Shown: piece by piece, positions 1 to 5,390 of the stretch | How positions within the stretch are numbered: the stretch's first letter is position 1 | Layout: each line of letters begins with the position of its first letter | Made by a program: the position numbers and the translations under genes | NCBI GenBank assembly: GCA_002293525.1 | Contig: DBDJ01000028.1 | Location: forward strand, 1 to 5,390 | DNA length: 5,390 nucleotides | Reading direction: 5' to 3' | Origin: Lachnospiraceae bacterium UBA935 | GTDB lineage: Bacteria; Bacillota; Clostridia; Lachnospirales; Lachnospiraceae | The notes under the pieces: model-generated | Seen by the model: the letters and a program-made list of their open reading frames with translations, nothing else | Databases searched by the model: none | What the model was told of the DNA's origin: nothing

Positions 1-594
1 GCCATCGGCCAGCTTTGTGAGATTGATTCCCATAAAGCCAAGGAGGCCATCCACCATTTTGCCCATTATCTGCGGGGCAACCTCGATTCTCTGGGACAGC
101 GCGAGCTGATTGATTTTGCGGATGAACTAACCCATGTGGAAACCTATCTGGCCTTGGAGCAGCTGCGCTTTGGCGACCGGCTTCAAGTCTGCTGTGATAT
201 AGAGACAGAATGTTTCATGCTGCCGCCGCTGACCGTCCAGCCGATCGTGGAAAATGCCGTCCGCCACGGACTGGAAGGCCGGAAGCCCGACGGCACTGCC
301 GTCGGTACGGTCACGGTAAGCGTCAGAGAACTGCCTGACTGCCATCAGATCACCGTCAGGGATAACGGGACCGGATATGACCCGGCCCGGCCGGAAACAG
401 ACGGGCAGCGGCATATCGGTATCGAAAATGTCCGGGAGCGGCTGGCGCGTTTATGTGACGGCCGACTGGAGATTAACAGCAGACCCGGTGCGGGAACGGA
501 AGCTGTGATAACGGTACCTAAGGAAATACTGCGTCCGCGTTTTCCTAGGAACAAACCGGAAAGGATCACGGAGAGATTAGGAGGACAGCCATGA
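1..594 (+). CDS. LytS/YesM-type sensor histidine kinase, C-terminal part (5' truncated by window)
   Basis: The reading frame is open from base 1 and ends at TGA 592-594, giving 197 visible residues. They match the end of a His_kinase-type (LytS/YesM) catalytic core. The segment YLRGNL and the following ELTHVETYLALEQLRFGDR (visible residues about 42-60) are the helices after the phosphoacceptor histidine, which itself lies just outside the window. The ATPase follows: N-box PPLTVQPIVENAVRHG at 75-90, with the Mg-ATP asparagine in VENA; the G1 box DNGTGYD at 121-127; and the G2 box GIENVRERL at 140-148. The protein would autophosphorylate and pass phosphate to the response regulator encoded immediately downstream. 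The kinase stop and regulator start share ATGA (591-594), so translation is probably coupled. Input domain and signal are not visible; kinases of this family are normally membrane-bound. The call is firm and the stimulus unknown. Confidence 0.93.
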   Translation, partial: AIGQLCEIDSHKAKEAIHHFAHYLRGNLDSLGQRELIDFADELTHVETYLALEQLRFGDRLQVCCDIETECFMLPPLTVQPIVENAVRHGLEGRKPDGTAVGTVTVSVRELPDCHQITVRDNGTGYDPARPETDGQRHIGIENVRERLARLCDGRLEINSRPGAGTEAVITVPKEILRPRFPRNKPERITERLGGQP

Positions 595-1298
595 ATATCA
601 TTGTTATGGATGACGAACCGCTGGCCTTAGCCGCACTGAAAGATGCCATCCGTGAAGCACTTCCCGCCGAGACACCGGTCGGCTTTGACAATGCCGAAGA
701 TGTCCTTCGCTATGCCAGACACAGACCTGTCGATGTGGCCTTTCTAGACATCCGGACGGGCCGCATGGACGGATTTTCGTTAGCAAGGCAGTTGATCCTG
801 CTTAGTCCGACGATTAACATCATCTTTGTCACCGCCTACATGGATCATCTGGACAGAGCCTTTGAGATCTATGCTTCCGGCTATATTAAGAAACCGGCTA
901 CGGTAAAGCGGATCCGTCAGGAAATGTCCCATCTGCGCTATCCGCGCCATGAGGAATCCCCGGTCCTGCTGGTGCAGGAACTGGGTCCTTATGTATTCGA
1001 CCATATTAAACAGCGCGTCTATCACAACGGCCGGGACACCTTGCTCAAGCCGAAAGAATTCAGCCTGCTGTGCGTATTGGCCGGCTCTCCCGGCGTCTTC
1101 TTTTCCCAGAAGCATCTGCTGCAAATGGTCTGGGGCCTGGAAGCAAACGGCGATGTACGCACGGTATATGCTCATGCTTCGCGGTTACGGATCAAGTTAG
1201 CGATGCATGAAAGCGGCCATTATGACATTGAAGCCCGCCGCAATGTAGGATATCGTCTGGTCACCCCGCAGACGGAGCAGTATTTTTTAGCAGATTAA
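591..1298 (+). CDS. Response regulator, receiver domain plus OmpR/PhoB-type winged-helix DNA-binding domain
   Basis: This is a 235-residue cytoplasmic transcription factor. The receiver domain (about 1-115) shows the acidic pocket D7/D8 in MDDEP, phosphoacceptor D53 in AFLDIR, T81 in FVTAY and the conserved lysine K101 in YIKKP. A winged helix (about 125-226) follows. KPKEFSLLCVLA, the hydrophobic core around VFFSQKHLLQMVWG, the recognition-helix region VRTVYAHASRLRIKL and the wing NVGYRLV are typical of the Trans_reg_C family. The start is set by AGGAGG at 579-584, 6 bases before ATG. It overlaps the kinase stop, so the two form one operon and a cognate pair. LytS-type kinases more often pair with LytTR-domain regulators; here the receiver is followed by an OmpR-type domain. 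No terminator is seen in the bases after the TAA. Its targets are unknown, but the repeated promoter element downstream is a natural candidate. Confidence 0.95.
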   Translation: MNIIVMDDEPLALAALKDAIREALPAETPVGFDNAEDVLRYARHRPVDVAFLDIRTGRMDGFSLARQLILLSPTINIIFVTAYMDHLDRAFEIYASGYIKKPATVKRIRQEMSHLRYPRHEESPVLLVQELGPYVFDHIKQRVYHNGRDTLLKPKEFSLLCVLAGSPGVFFSQKHLLQMVWGLEANGDVRTVYAHASRLRIKLAMHESGHYDIEARRNVGYRLVTPQTEQYFLAD

Positions 1299-1313
1299 AT
1301 TTTATATACGAAT

Positions 1314-1362
1314 TTGAAATTTTGGTCTACTTTCGTTAGTTGGCTCGTTTTTATGTTACTAT
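1314..1362 (+). promoter_or_regulatory. Promoter and putative activator box, copy 1 (upstream of the phospholipase-like gene)
   Basis: This 49-bp element matches 3063-3111 without gaps at 39 of 49 positions. The upstream box 1314-1334 (TTGAAATTTTGGTCT, then ACTTTC) differs from copy 2 at one base. A 13-bp middle is poorly conserved but has exactly the same length. Then comes TTTTTATGTTA and TAT. The end reads TGTTACTAT, an extended -10 (TG at 1354-1355, hexamer TACTAT at 1357-1362). No good -35 hexamer lies at normal spacing. A start near 1369 would put the box at about -55 to -35, where an activator would sit. This is inferred from the duplication and the layout, not from any known consensus. 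Confidence 0.7.
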
Positions 1363-1368
1363 CAGTAA
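1356..1368. repeat. Small inverted repeat over the copy 1 -10 region
   Basis: TTACT (1356-1360) and AGTAA (1364-1368) are perfect inverted arms around ATC. They overlap the putative -10 hexamer. The equivalent place in promoter copy 2 holds a much longer palindrome (3104-3127). The arms are only 5 bp, so chance is quite possible. Confidence 0.3.
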
Positions 1369-1389
1369 AAAACACAAAAGGAGAGCAAC

Positions 1390-2907
1390 ATGAACGAAGA
1401 ACAATTGAACGATCAAGTGATGGAAAATCAATTGACAGAAGAACAAATGACGGAAGAACAAATGACGGAAGAACAAACGACGGAAGAACAATCGTCGGAA
1501 GAGCAAATGACGGAGGAACAAACGTCGGAAGAACAATCGTCGAGTAGCGGACAGTATATGTCTGAATCAGTATTCTTTGATTTGAGCGGAAAGGACTCTG
1601 TAGACATTCCACCAGGGTATAAAGACCGGTGTATGGCCGCTTGGATGAGTTTTTTACCGGACTCAGTCAAACTGGGGGAAATGTTTATACCCGGCACACA
1701 TGAAAGCGGTACGTATAGCATGCAGAATGAAAGAAAAGCTCATTTTCAAACCTATAATATCACCTCTCAATTATTAAATGGGATGCGTTACCTTGATCTG
1801 CGGATACGCGGCCGCTTAACGAATTCATCTAAGCCGGATGATCCCCGATCCTGGTCTTTAGAAATAGTACACGGTTCTGTCATCGGCCGTGAGTTATCCG
1901 TTCTGCTCTATCAGATCAAGCAGTTTATTGATGCCGTTCCGGAAGAAATTATCTTGCTTGATTTTCAGGATATTTTGGGTGATCGAGAGAAGCATCCGGG
2001 AATGGCGGAATTAGCTGCCATCACAATGCTGGAAGCGATCTTTCATGAGAAAATCTTTGCAGAGGTAACCGGTAATTTATCGGAACTCACATTAGGTGAG
2101 CTTCGAGCCGAAGGTAAGCGTCTGATTATATTCTGGGGCTCGAACTATACCCACAACAAAAATTATTTATTTTATCGTGTCGATCATCTATATTCTCCTT
2201 ATGATGAGAAAGTTTACCAAAGTGATTCAATCAATCCCATCCTTAACTACCTGACCGATCGCTCCCGTGAAAGATGGTATGAGCAAAATCGCCGCCGCAT
2301 GTTTGTCTCACAGGCCATATCCACCCCCGTGATACGTACCCCGAAAGAATTAGAAGAACGGCACGGCAAAGCGCTAAATGGCTGGGTGACCGATGCTATC
2401 AAAAATAAAATGGCCCTCAACATTGTCATCCGTGACTATTTTGATTGGTACCCGCAATTAATCGGGCAGCTCATCATGTCTAATAAAGAAAAAGTTGAAT
2501 ACAAAAAACAAAATATGTTCGGATTAATAACTGCCGCCAAACGAGATTCTCGTTTGACAAGATTAGCACAGGATACTTTTTATTACGAAAATGTTCAGTC
2601 AATTTTTGTCAATAGACGAGTATGTTTGCGAGAATATGTGTCTCAGGAAAAAATACTTAAACCAGATATCGGAGGGTATAACCGCAATATCGTCATCTTT
2701 TCTGCCGAAATTGACGGAAGGCGAGGGCGCGGCCATGTCGATATTATAAACACCAAATCACCAGACGGCGGGATACTGTTCAGCAATTACGCAGAATTTC
2801 AGGTTAAGATGGATGACCGCAATCAAGGCGTAGGAACTTGGCATATTCTTATGCAGTCGGCGACGATAGAACCTGATCTGTTTTTTGGTAAAAAGCATAT
2901 TTATTAG
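1390..2907 (+). CDS. PI-PLC X-domain (phosphatidylinositol-specific phospholipase C-like) protein with TEEQ-repeat N-terminus
   Basis: This 505-residue protein starts at ATG 1390 after AAAGGAGAG (1377-1385). Residues 1-52 are hydrophilic pentapeptide repeats. The X-domain-like region (about 85-355) has WMSFLPDSVKLGEMFIPGTH with H104, NGMRYLDLRIRGRL with R138, and EIVHG with H161, then EEIILLDFQD and NIVIRDYFDW. H104 and H161 correspond to the general base and acid histidines of Bacillus cereus PI-PLC (H32, H82). R138 matches the arginine that replaces calcium in the bacterial type. D349 fits the catalytic Asp by spacing (inference). The residue after the first histidine is E105 rather than Asp. 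The family cleaves phosphoinositides or GPI-like lipids to diacylglycerol and cyclic inositol phosphate; the true substrate here is unknown. The last 150 residues form an extra, strand-rich region I do not recognise. No signal peptide or membrane segment is visible, although many bacterial PI-PLCs are secreted. Confidence 0.87.
   Translation: MNEEQLNDQVMENQLTEEQMTEEQMTEEQTTEEQSSEEQMTEEQTSEEQSSSSGQYMSESVFFDLSGKDSVDIPPGYKDRCMAAWMSFLPDSVKLGEMFIPGTHESGTYSMQNERKAHFQTYNITSQLLNGMRYLDLRIRGRLTNSSKPDDPRSWSLEIVHGSVIGRELSVLLYQIKQFIDAVPEEIILLDFQDILGDREKHPGMAELAAITMLEAIFHEKIFAEVTGNLSELTLGELRAEGKRLIIFWGSNYTHNKNYLFYRVDHLYSPYDEKVYQSDSINPILNYLTDRSRERWYEQNRRRMFVSQAISTPVIRTPKELEERHGKALNGWVTDAIKNKMALNIVIRDYFDWYPQLIGQLIMSNKEKVEYKKQNMFGLITAAKRDSRLTRLAQDTFYYENVQSIFVNRRVCLREYVSQEKILKPDIGGYNRNIVIFSAEIDGRRGRGHVDIINTKSPDGGILFSNYAEFQVKMDDRNQGVGTWHILMQSATIEPDLFFGKKHIY
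1432..1545 (+). repeat. In-frame 15-bp tandem repeats encoding (L/M/T/S)(T/S)EEQ
   Basis: Seven consecutive 15-bp units start at 1432, 1447, 1462, 1477, 1492, 1507 and 1522, consensus ATGACGGAAGAACAA. They encode LTEEQ, MTEEQ, MTEEQ, TTEEQ, SSEEQ, MTEEQ and TSEEQ. Two units (1447, 1462) are identical. A larger 45-bp period is visible: the block from 1462 is repeated from 1507, with 34 of the first 36 bases the same. Degenerate units (MNEEQ, VMENQ) extend back to the start codon. Because the unit is a multiple of three, copy-number change would lengthen or shorten the acidic, Gln-rich tail without breaking the frame. The block also creates long open frames on both strands, which are not genes. 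Confidence 0.95.
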
Positions 2908-2950
2908 GAGCTGCTCATCCTCCAGCTAGACTTACCTTCCAGTAAAGATG

Positions 2951-3006
2951 CAGGATCGTCATATTACCCACCGGCACAGATGCGGGTGGGTAATATGATG
3001 ATCCTG
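2951..3006 (+). terminator. Long intergenic hairpin, possible terminator of the phospholipase-like gene
   Basis: Arms 2951-2972 and 2985-3006 pair over 22 bp with a single G-U wobble (G2957 with T3000). They enclose a 12-base loop that can itself form GCA/TGC around CAGA. The hairpin begins 43 bases after the stop at 2907 and lies between two same-strand units that each have their own promoter. That position suits a terminator. No proper T-run follows (ACTTCTTACC), so an mRNA 3'-end stabiliser or a mobile palindromic element is also possible. The structure is certain; the role is not. Confidence 0.55.
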
Positions 3007-3062
3007 ACTTCTTACCCTGCTTTATCGCGATCCAGATCAAGTCATAATGAAGTAAGCCGAAA

Positions 3063-3111
3063 TTGAAATTTTGGTCTGCTTTCTTACAATAGCCCATTTT
3101 TATGTTAATAT
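3063..3111 (+). promoter_or_regulatory. Promoter and putative activator box, copy 2 (upstream of the unknown gene pair)
   Basis: This is the second copy of the 1314-1362 element. The upstream box 3063-3083 is identical except for G instead of A at 3078. The 13-bp middle has the same length. TTTTTATGTTA (3097-3107) is fully conserved. The extended -10 reads TGTTAATAT (hexamer TAATAT at 3106-3111), and a start near 3118 is expected. Upstream TTGAAA (3063) with TACAAT (3085-3090) at 16-bp spacing could be read as another promoter, but TACAAT is not conserved in copy 1. The element ends 40 bases before the ATG of the 553-residue gene. Confidence 0.7.
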
Positions 3112-3127
3112 TTTTAGAAATATTAAC
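3104..3127. repeat. Perfect 10-bp-arm palindrome over the copy 2 -10 and start region
   Basis: GTTAATATTT (3104-3113) and AAATATTAAC (3118-3127) are perfect inverted arms separated by TTAG. The palindrome covers the putative -10 hexamer and the predicted start point, a position suited to a repressor operator. It could also fold as an AT-rich hairpin in the early mRNA. Copy 1 has only a 5-bp inverted repeat in the same area. Confidence 0.5.
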
Positions 3128-3140
3128 TTTATTTCTTACG

Positions 3141-3147
3141 AAAGGAG
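3141..3147 (+). promoter_or_regulatory. Ribosome binding site that fixes the start at 3152
   Basis: AAAGGAG lies 4 bases before ATG 3152. The frame stays open upstream to a TTG at 3071, but that codon lies inside the conserved promoter box and upstream of the predicted transcription start. ATG 3152 is therefore chosen. Confidence 0.85.
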
Positions 3148-3151
3148 TCAT

Positions 3152-4813
3152 ATGGAAGATAACACTACCAGAAAACGGTTCGGAGACGACTTGACGCTGT
3201 CTCCTGAATCCAAAGAAAAGTTCCGGGTACTGAATGATGAGTTTGAATCTGTTGTATCCGGTATCAGAAAGTACTATCCCAAGCTTAGGTGGTTTCTTGA
3301 GAAAGACCCGCTGTTTGCCGAGAATTACCAAAAAGCCCAAGACCATGATGAAGACGCCGTGCAGTTTTGCGCCAAACGGCTTAAAGCCAGCGAAAGGGAT
3401 ATTGCCAATTATCAAAGAATGCGGCAGATCAATCAGAAATTGCTAAGCCTCTGGAGAACCGAGTATGCCAAACTGACTCAGGAAGCCAAGCATGACGGGC
3501 AGAATCCGGCAGCCGACGCCGTACCGGCAGAGCCGTCTGCTGACGGTGAGCAGCAATTAACCCTGCCCGGATCCATCATGGAAGTGCAGGTGTATCTGAC
3601 TGATATCAATCTCATGTTGAAAGCGTTATCCCTGACAATGCCGGCGCTGGAGTTTTCGGAAGAATCCGTCGGTTTTGTCAGCTTACGGACCGGCGTTCCC
3701 AAGCTGCAGCTGGTGAGTGAACAAGAAAAGGCTTTCTTTGTCCTTACTATACCGGTAATCCATGGCCGGGTTGAAAACGCTGCGAAGCAAGGCGAAATCT
3801 TTTACAGAAAATCAATTACCTATAAAATAGATGCCACCAAGGTAATCATGAGCGGCGATTTCTTCACGGGTAATAAGGAAGAAAAAACCTGGGAACTTTC
3901 TTTATTGTATCCCATAGATGACTTATCCATTACGACTGACATCGCTTCCCCGCTGCGGGAAACCCTGATACAGCTGCTTCGTAGTCATGCCAAACGATAT
4001 AACGGCAAGAAGCTGCTGACTCTGGACATTGACGATCTTTATATCTGGAACCAGCTGCAGCCGCTGCGGAATTTTCTGTCCTGCCGAATCATTTTCGTAT
4101 GTAAGACTGGTTTCTCGGAATTTATCACGGCTAAAGTATATAATTTGTATCAAAAAGCGGATTATGAGCCGGTTCCTCGTAGAGCTTACAAGATCATCTT
4201 CTACACGCAATATCTGTACTCTCTGATCGGGGGTATCATTATGAACTTTTTTAAATGTAATCTTGATGAATTCAACGATTATTTTGTATTGTTACCGAAT
4301 CGGCTTGATATGAAAATCTTCAAGACGTTTGATCGTATGGTGAAATATAATGGATTACATAAAGTCAGCATTGACAACATATCCCTGAGCTTTCGTGATT
4401 CTGGTAAACTTGCCGTAAATATCCACTGCATCGTCGAAACGAGGCTGAATCAAATCTGTTCCTTGAGTATTGTTGACATAGTCACTTTCAAGCCAAGAAC
4501 TATCAATCACGACGGCTATCAGCACCTGGTGCTTGATGTGGATTTCGAGCGTGATATCCGCGCTTACGAGGACTGCAAAGATATCGTATTAAATCTGGCC
4601 AATATCACCATGGATGAATTAGAAAATGATATAAGGGAACTGCTTTCGATCCGCTATATGTGGATTTATTACCATCTTCTGAATTGGACCGCCTTCAGCC
4701 TTCCTTCACCGATAAGTAACGACTTCTTGCAAGACTATCAGATTGGCGACATCTTGAATCAGGAACATGATGAGTGCGAGCAGCGCACAGATGGGAGTTT
4801 ATATGAGAAATAA
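3152..4813 (+). CDS. Uncharacterised 553-residue protein: helical N-terminus, linker, strand-rich C-terminal region
   Basis: I do not recognise a family. The first 113 residues or so are charged and look helical (KYYPKLRWFLEKDPLF, then a stretch with many Lys/Glu/Gln). A Pro/Ala/Asp-rich linker lies at about 114-135. After it come many alternating hydrophobic segments that look like beta strands (KAFFVLTIPVIHG, TWELSLLYPIDDLSI, KVSIDNISLSFRDSGKLAVN), mixed with aromatic-rich helices such as IRYMWIYYHLLNW near residue 500. No signal peptide or clear transmembrane segment is visible; YLYSLIGGIIMNFF (about 354-367) is the most hydrophobic stretch but holds Phe/Asn and is short. No catalytic motif is obvious. 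It has its own promoter copy matching that of the phospholipase-like gene, and it overlaps the next gene. A lipid-binding or scaffold role is only a guess from the neighbourhood. Confidence 0.88.
   Translation: MEDNTTRKRFGDDLTLSPESKEKFRVLNDEFESVVSGIRKYYPKLRWFLEKDPLFAENYQKAQDHDEDAVQFCAKRLKASERDIANYQRMRQINQKLLSLWRTEYAKLTQEAKHDGQNPAADAVPAEPSADGEQQLTLPGSIMEVQVYLTDINLMLKALSLTMPALEFSEESVGFVSLRTGVPKLQLVSEQEKAFFVLTIPVIHGRVENAAKQGEIFYRKSITYKIDATKVIMSGDFFTGNKEEKTWELSLLYPIDDLSITTDIASPLRETLIQLLRSHAKRYNGKKLLTLDIDDLYIWNQLQPLRNFLSCRIIFVCKTGFSEFITAKVYNLYQKADYEPVPRRAYKIIFYTQYLYSLIGGIIMNFFKCNLDEFNDYFVLLPNRLDMKIFKTFDRMVKYNGLHKVSIDNISLSFRDSGKLAVNIHCIVETRLNQICSLSIVDIVTFKPRTINHDGYQHLVLDVDFERDIRAYEDCKDIVLNLANITMDELENDIRELLSIRYMWIYYHLLNWTAFSLPSPISNDFLQDYQIGDILNQEHDECEQRTDGSLYEK
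4793..4797 (+). promoter_or_regulatory. Ribosome binding site that favours the start at 4803
   Basis: GGGAG sits 5 bases before ATG 4803, inside the end of the preceding gene. An in-frame ATG at 4791 would add four residues but has only GCGAG-like sequence upstream, so 4803 is preferred. Confidence 0.6.
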
Positions 4814-5390
4814 CTTGAGTCACGATAATAATACTGCAGCCGCTGCTGAACATGACAGCGTTGCTGCTGCCATCAAAGAGCTCTGGGATCAGTTGGCGCC
4901 ATACCATAAGCCGCTGTGGGATAAACTTGCCTCTGATCCGGATTATCAGCTGCGATTCATCGAAAATACCGCTCAGGCTTTCGATGAACTCCCTGACCTG
5001 ACCCCGGAGGCCCGGCAGACGGTCCAAGAACTGCTGGCACTGGCTCCGGTTTCTCCCCGCCCGGACGTAGCCGATAACCGTCGTGCAACCGATACCGGAG
5101 CACAGGATATCCCCACGGATACCGCAAGCCTGGACACCACACCGGACAGGAAGCTGACCTTTGCCCTTGACCCTGACAAACTGAATCAACTGCTGAAGCT
5201 GCTGGTATTTGTTCCTTTTAAAGAGTTCCGTTTTAATGGAAAATTAAGTGATTATCCATACGATCTGGAAATCGACTGCCAATTTCAATTGACCGATATT
5301 AAGTTGGTCAACGGAGTTCCTTCATTCCTTGTGGTCGTCCGATCGGGTCGCTACCGGCTTGCGCATTATAATGATATGTTTTATGACCTG
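4803..5390 (+). CDS. Uncharacterised protein, N-terminal 196 residues (3' truncated by window), possible paralogue of the preceding gene
   Basis: This frame begins at ATG 4803, overlaps the previous gene by 11 bases (its stop is at 4811-4813), and stays open to the window end. Residues about 19-82 look helical (AAAIKELWDQLAPYHKPLW, then LASDPDY). Residues 83-115 form a Pro/Thr/Asp-rich linker. From 116 the sequence alternates like beta strands (KLTFALDP, NQLLKLLVFVPFKEFRF, YDLEIDCQFQLTDIKLV, SFLVVVRSGRYRLAHY). This order matches the upstream 553-residue protein. Short segments also match: KLRWFLEKDP against KPLWDKLASDP, and LMLKALSLTMPALEF against QLLKLLVFVPFKEF. The overlap suggests translational coupling and a shared transcript from the promoter at 3063-3111. 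No signal peptide is seen. Function is not known. Confidence 0.85.
   Translation, partial: MRNNLSHDNNTAAAAEHDSVAAAIKELWDQLAPYHKPLWDKLASDPDYQLRFIENTAQAFDELPDLTPEARQTVQELLALAPVSPRPDVADNRRATDTGAQDIPTDTASLDTTPDRKLTFALDPDKLNQLLKLLVFVPFKEFRFNGKLSDYPYDLEIDCQFQLTDIKLVNGVPSFLVVVRSGRYRLAHYNDMFYDL

Noticed and set aside
1340..1356. Sigma-54 type promoter (TGGC followed by T-rich sequence)
   Set aside because: The GG is not kept in the second copy (TAGCCC), and no GC doublet occurs at the required spacing.
1432..1545. CRISPR-like array
   Set aside because: Units are 15 bp with no spacers and lie in frame inside a coding region.
1314..1547. Plus-strand frame starting at TTG 1314 with a hydrophobic start resembling a signal peptide
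   Set aside because: It begins inside the conserved promoter box, has no ribosome binding site, runs out of frame through the 15-bp repeats, and the corresponding frame in promoter copy 2 stops after nine codons.
1295..1721. Minus-strand open frames with repeated PSFVL, RRLF or SSVIC patterns
   Set aside because: They are by-products of the 15-bp tandem repeat, which stays open in every frame because its length is a multiple of three. There are no credible starts.
2909..2927. Short inverted repeat AGCTG/CAGCT just after the phospholipase-like gene
   Set aside because: The arms are only 5 bp with a 9-base loop and no T-run. It is much weaker than the hairpin at 2951-3006.
2915..3415. Minus-strand frame of 166 codons across the intergenic region
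   Set aside because: It runs through the hairpin, the promoter element and the start of the well-supported 553-residue gene on the opposite strand. It has no recognisable protein motif.
4695..5189. Minus-strand frame of 164 codons
   Set aside because: It is antisense to the end of one gene and the start of the next, both of which have good starts and coherent protein sequence.

Overview
The window looks like a piece of a low-to-mid GC Gram-positive (Firmicutes-type) chromosome. The evidence is strong AGGAG-type ribosome binding sites, an extended -10 style promoter, a LytS-family sensor kinase, and tightly packed same-strand genes. No taxonomic marker is present, so a narrower placement (for example a Negativicutes or Clostridia genome) would be a guess. 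All supported genes lie on the + strand.

Layout. (1) Positions 1-1298 hold a two-component system. The C-terminal part of a LytS/YesM-type histidine kinase is cut by the window start. It overlaps by an ATGA junction a response regulator with a receiver domain and an OmpR/PhoB-type winged helix. (2) Positions 1299-1389 form a short promoter region without a clear terminator. (3) Positions 1390-2907 encode a 505-residue protein with a phosphatidylinositol-specific phospholipase C X-like domain. It has no signal peptide, and its N-terminus is built from tandem (M/T/S)(T/S)EEQ pentapeptides. (4) Positions 2908-3151 are intergenic, with a 22-bp-stem hairpin followed by a second promoter region. 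(5) Positions 3152-4813 encode an unrecognised 553-residue protein. (6) From 4803 to the window end runs the first 196 codons of another unrecognised protein, overlapping the previous gene by 11 bases. The two unknown proteins share a layout (helical N-terminal region, Pro/Ala/Asp-rich linker, strand-rich region) and short matching segments, so they may be distant paralogues.

The most notable observation is a 49-bp element present in two copies, at 1314-1362 and 3063-3111. It is aligned without gaps, with 39 of 49 bases identical. One copy stands just upstream of the phospholipase-like gene and the other just upstream of the unknown gene pair. Each has a near-identical 21-bp upstream box, a fixed-length variable middle, and a conserved stretch ending in an extended -10 (TGTTACTAT and TGTTAATAT). 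This suggests that the two transcription units are co-regulated by one activator. The adjacent response regulator is an obvious candidate, but nothing in the sequence proves it. The inferred picture is a locally controlled module: sensor kinase and regulator, a phosphoinositide- or lipid-directed phosphodiesterase-like enzyme, and a set of uncharacterised accessory proteins.
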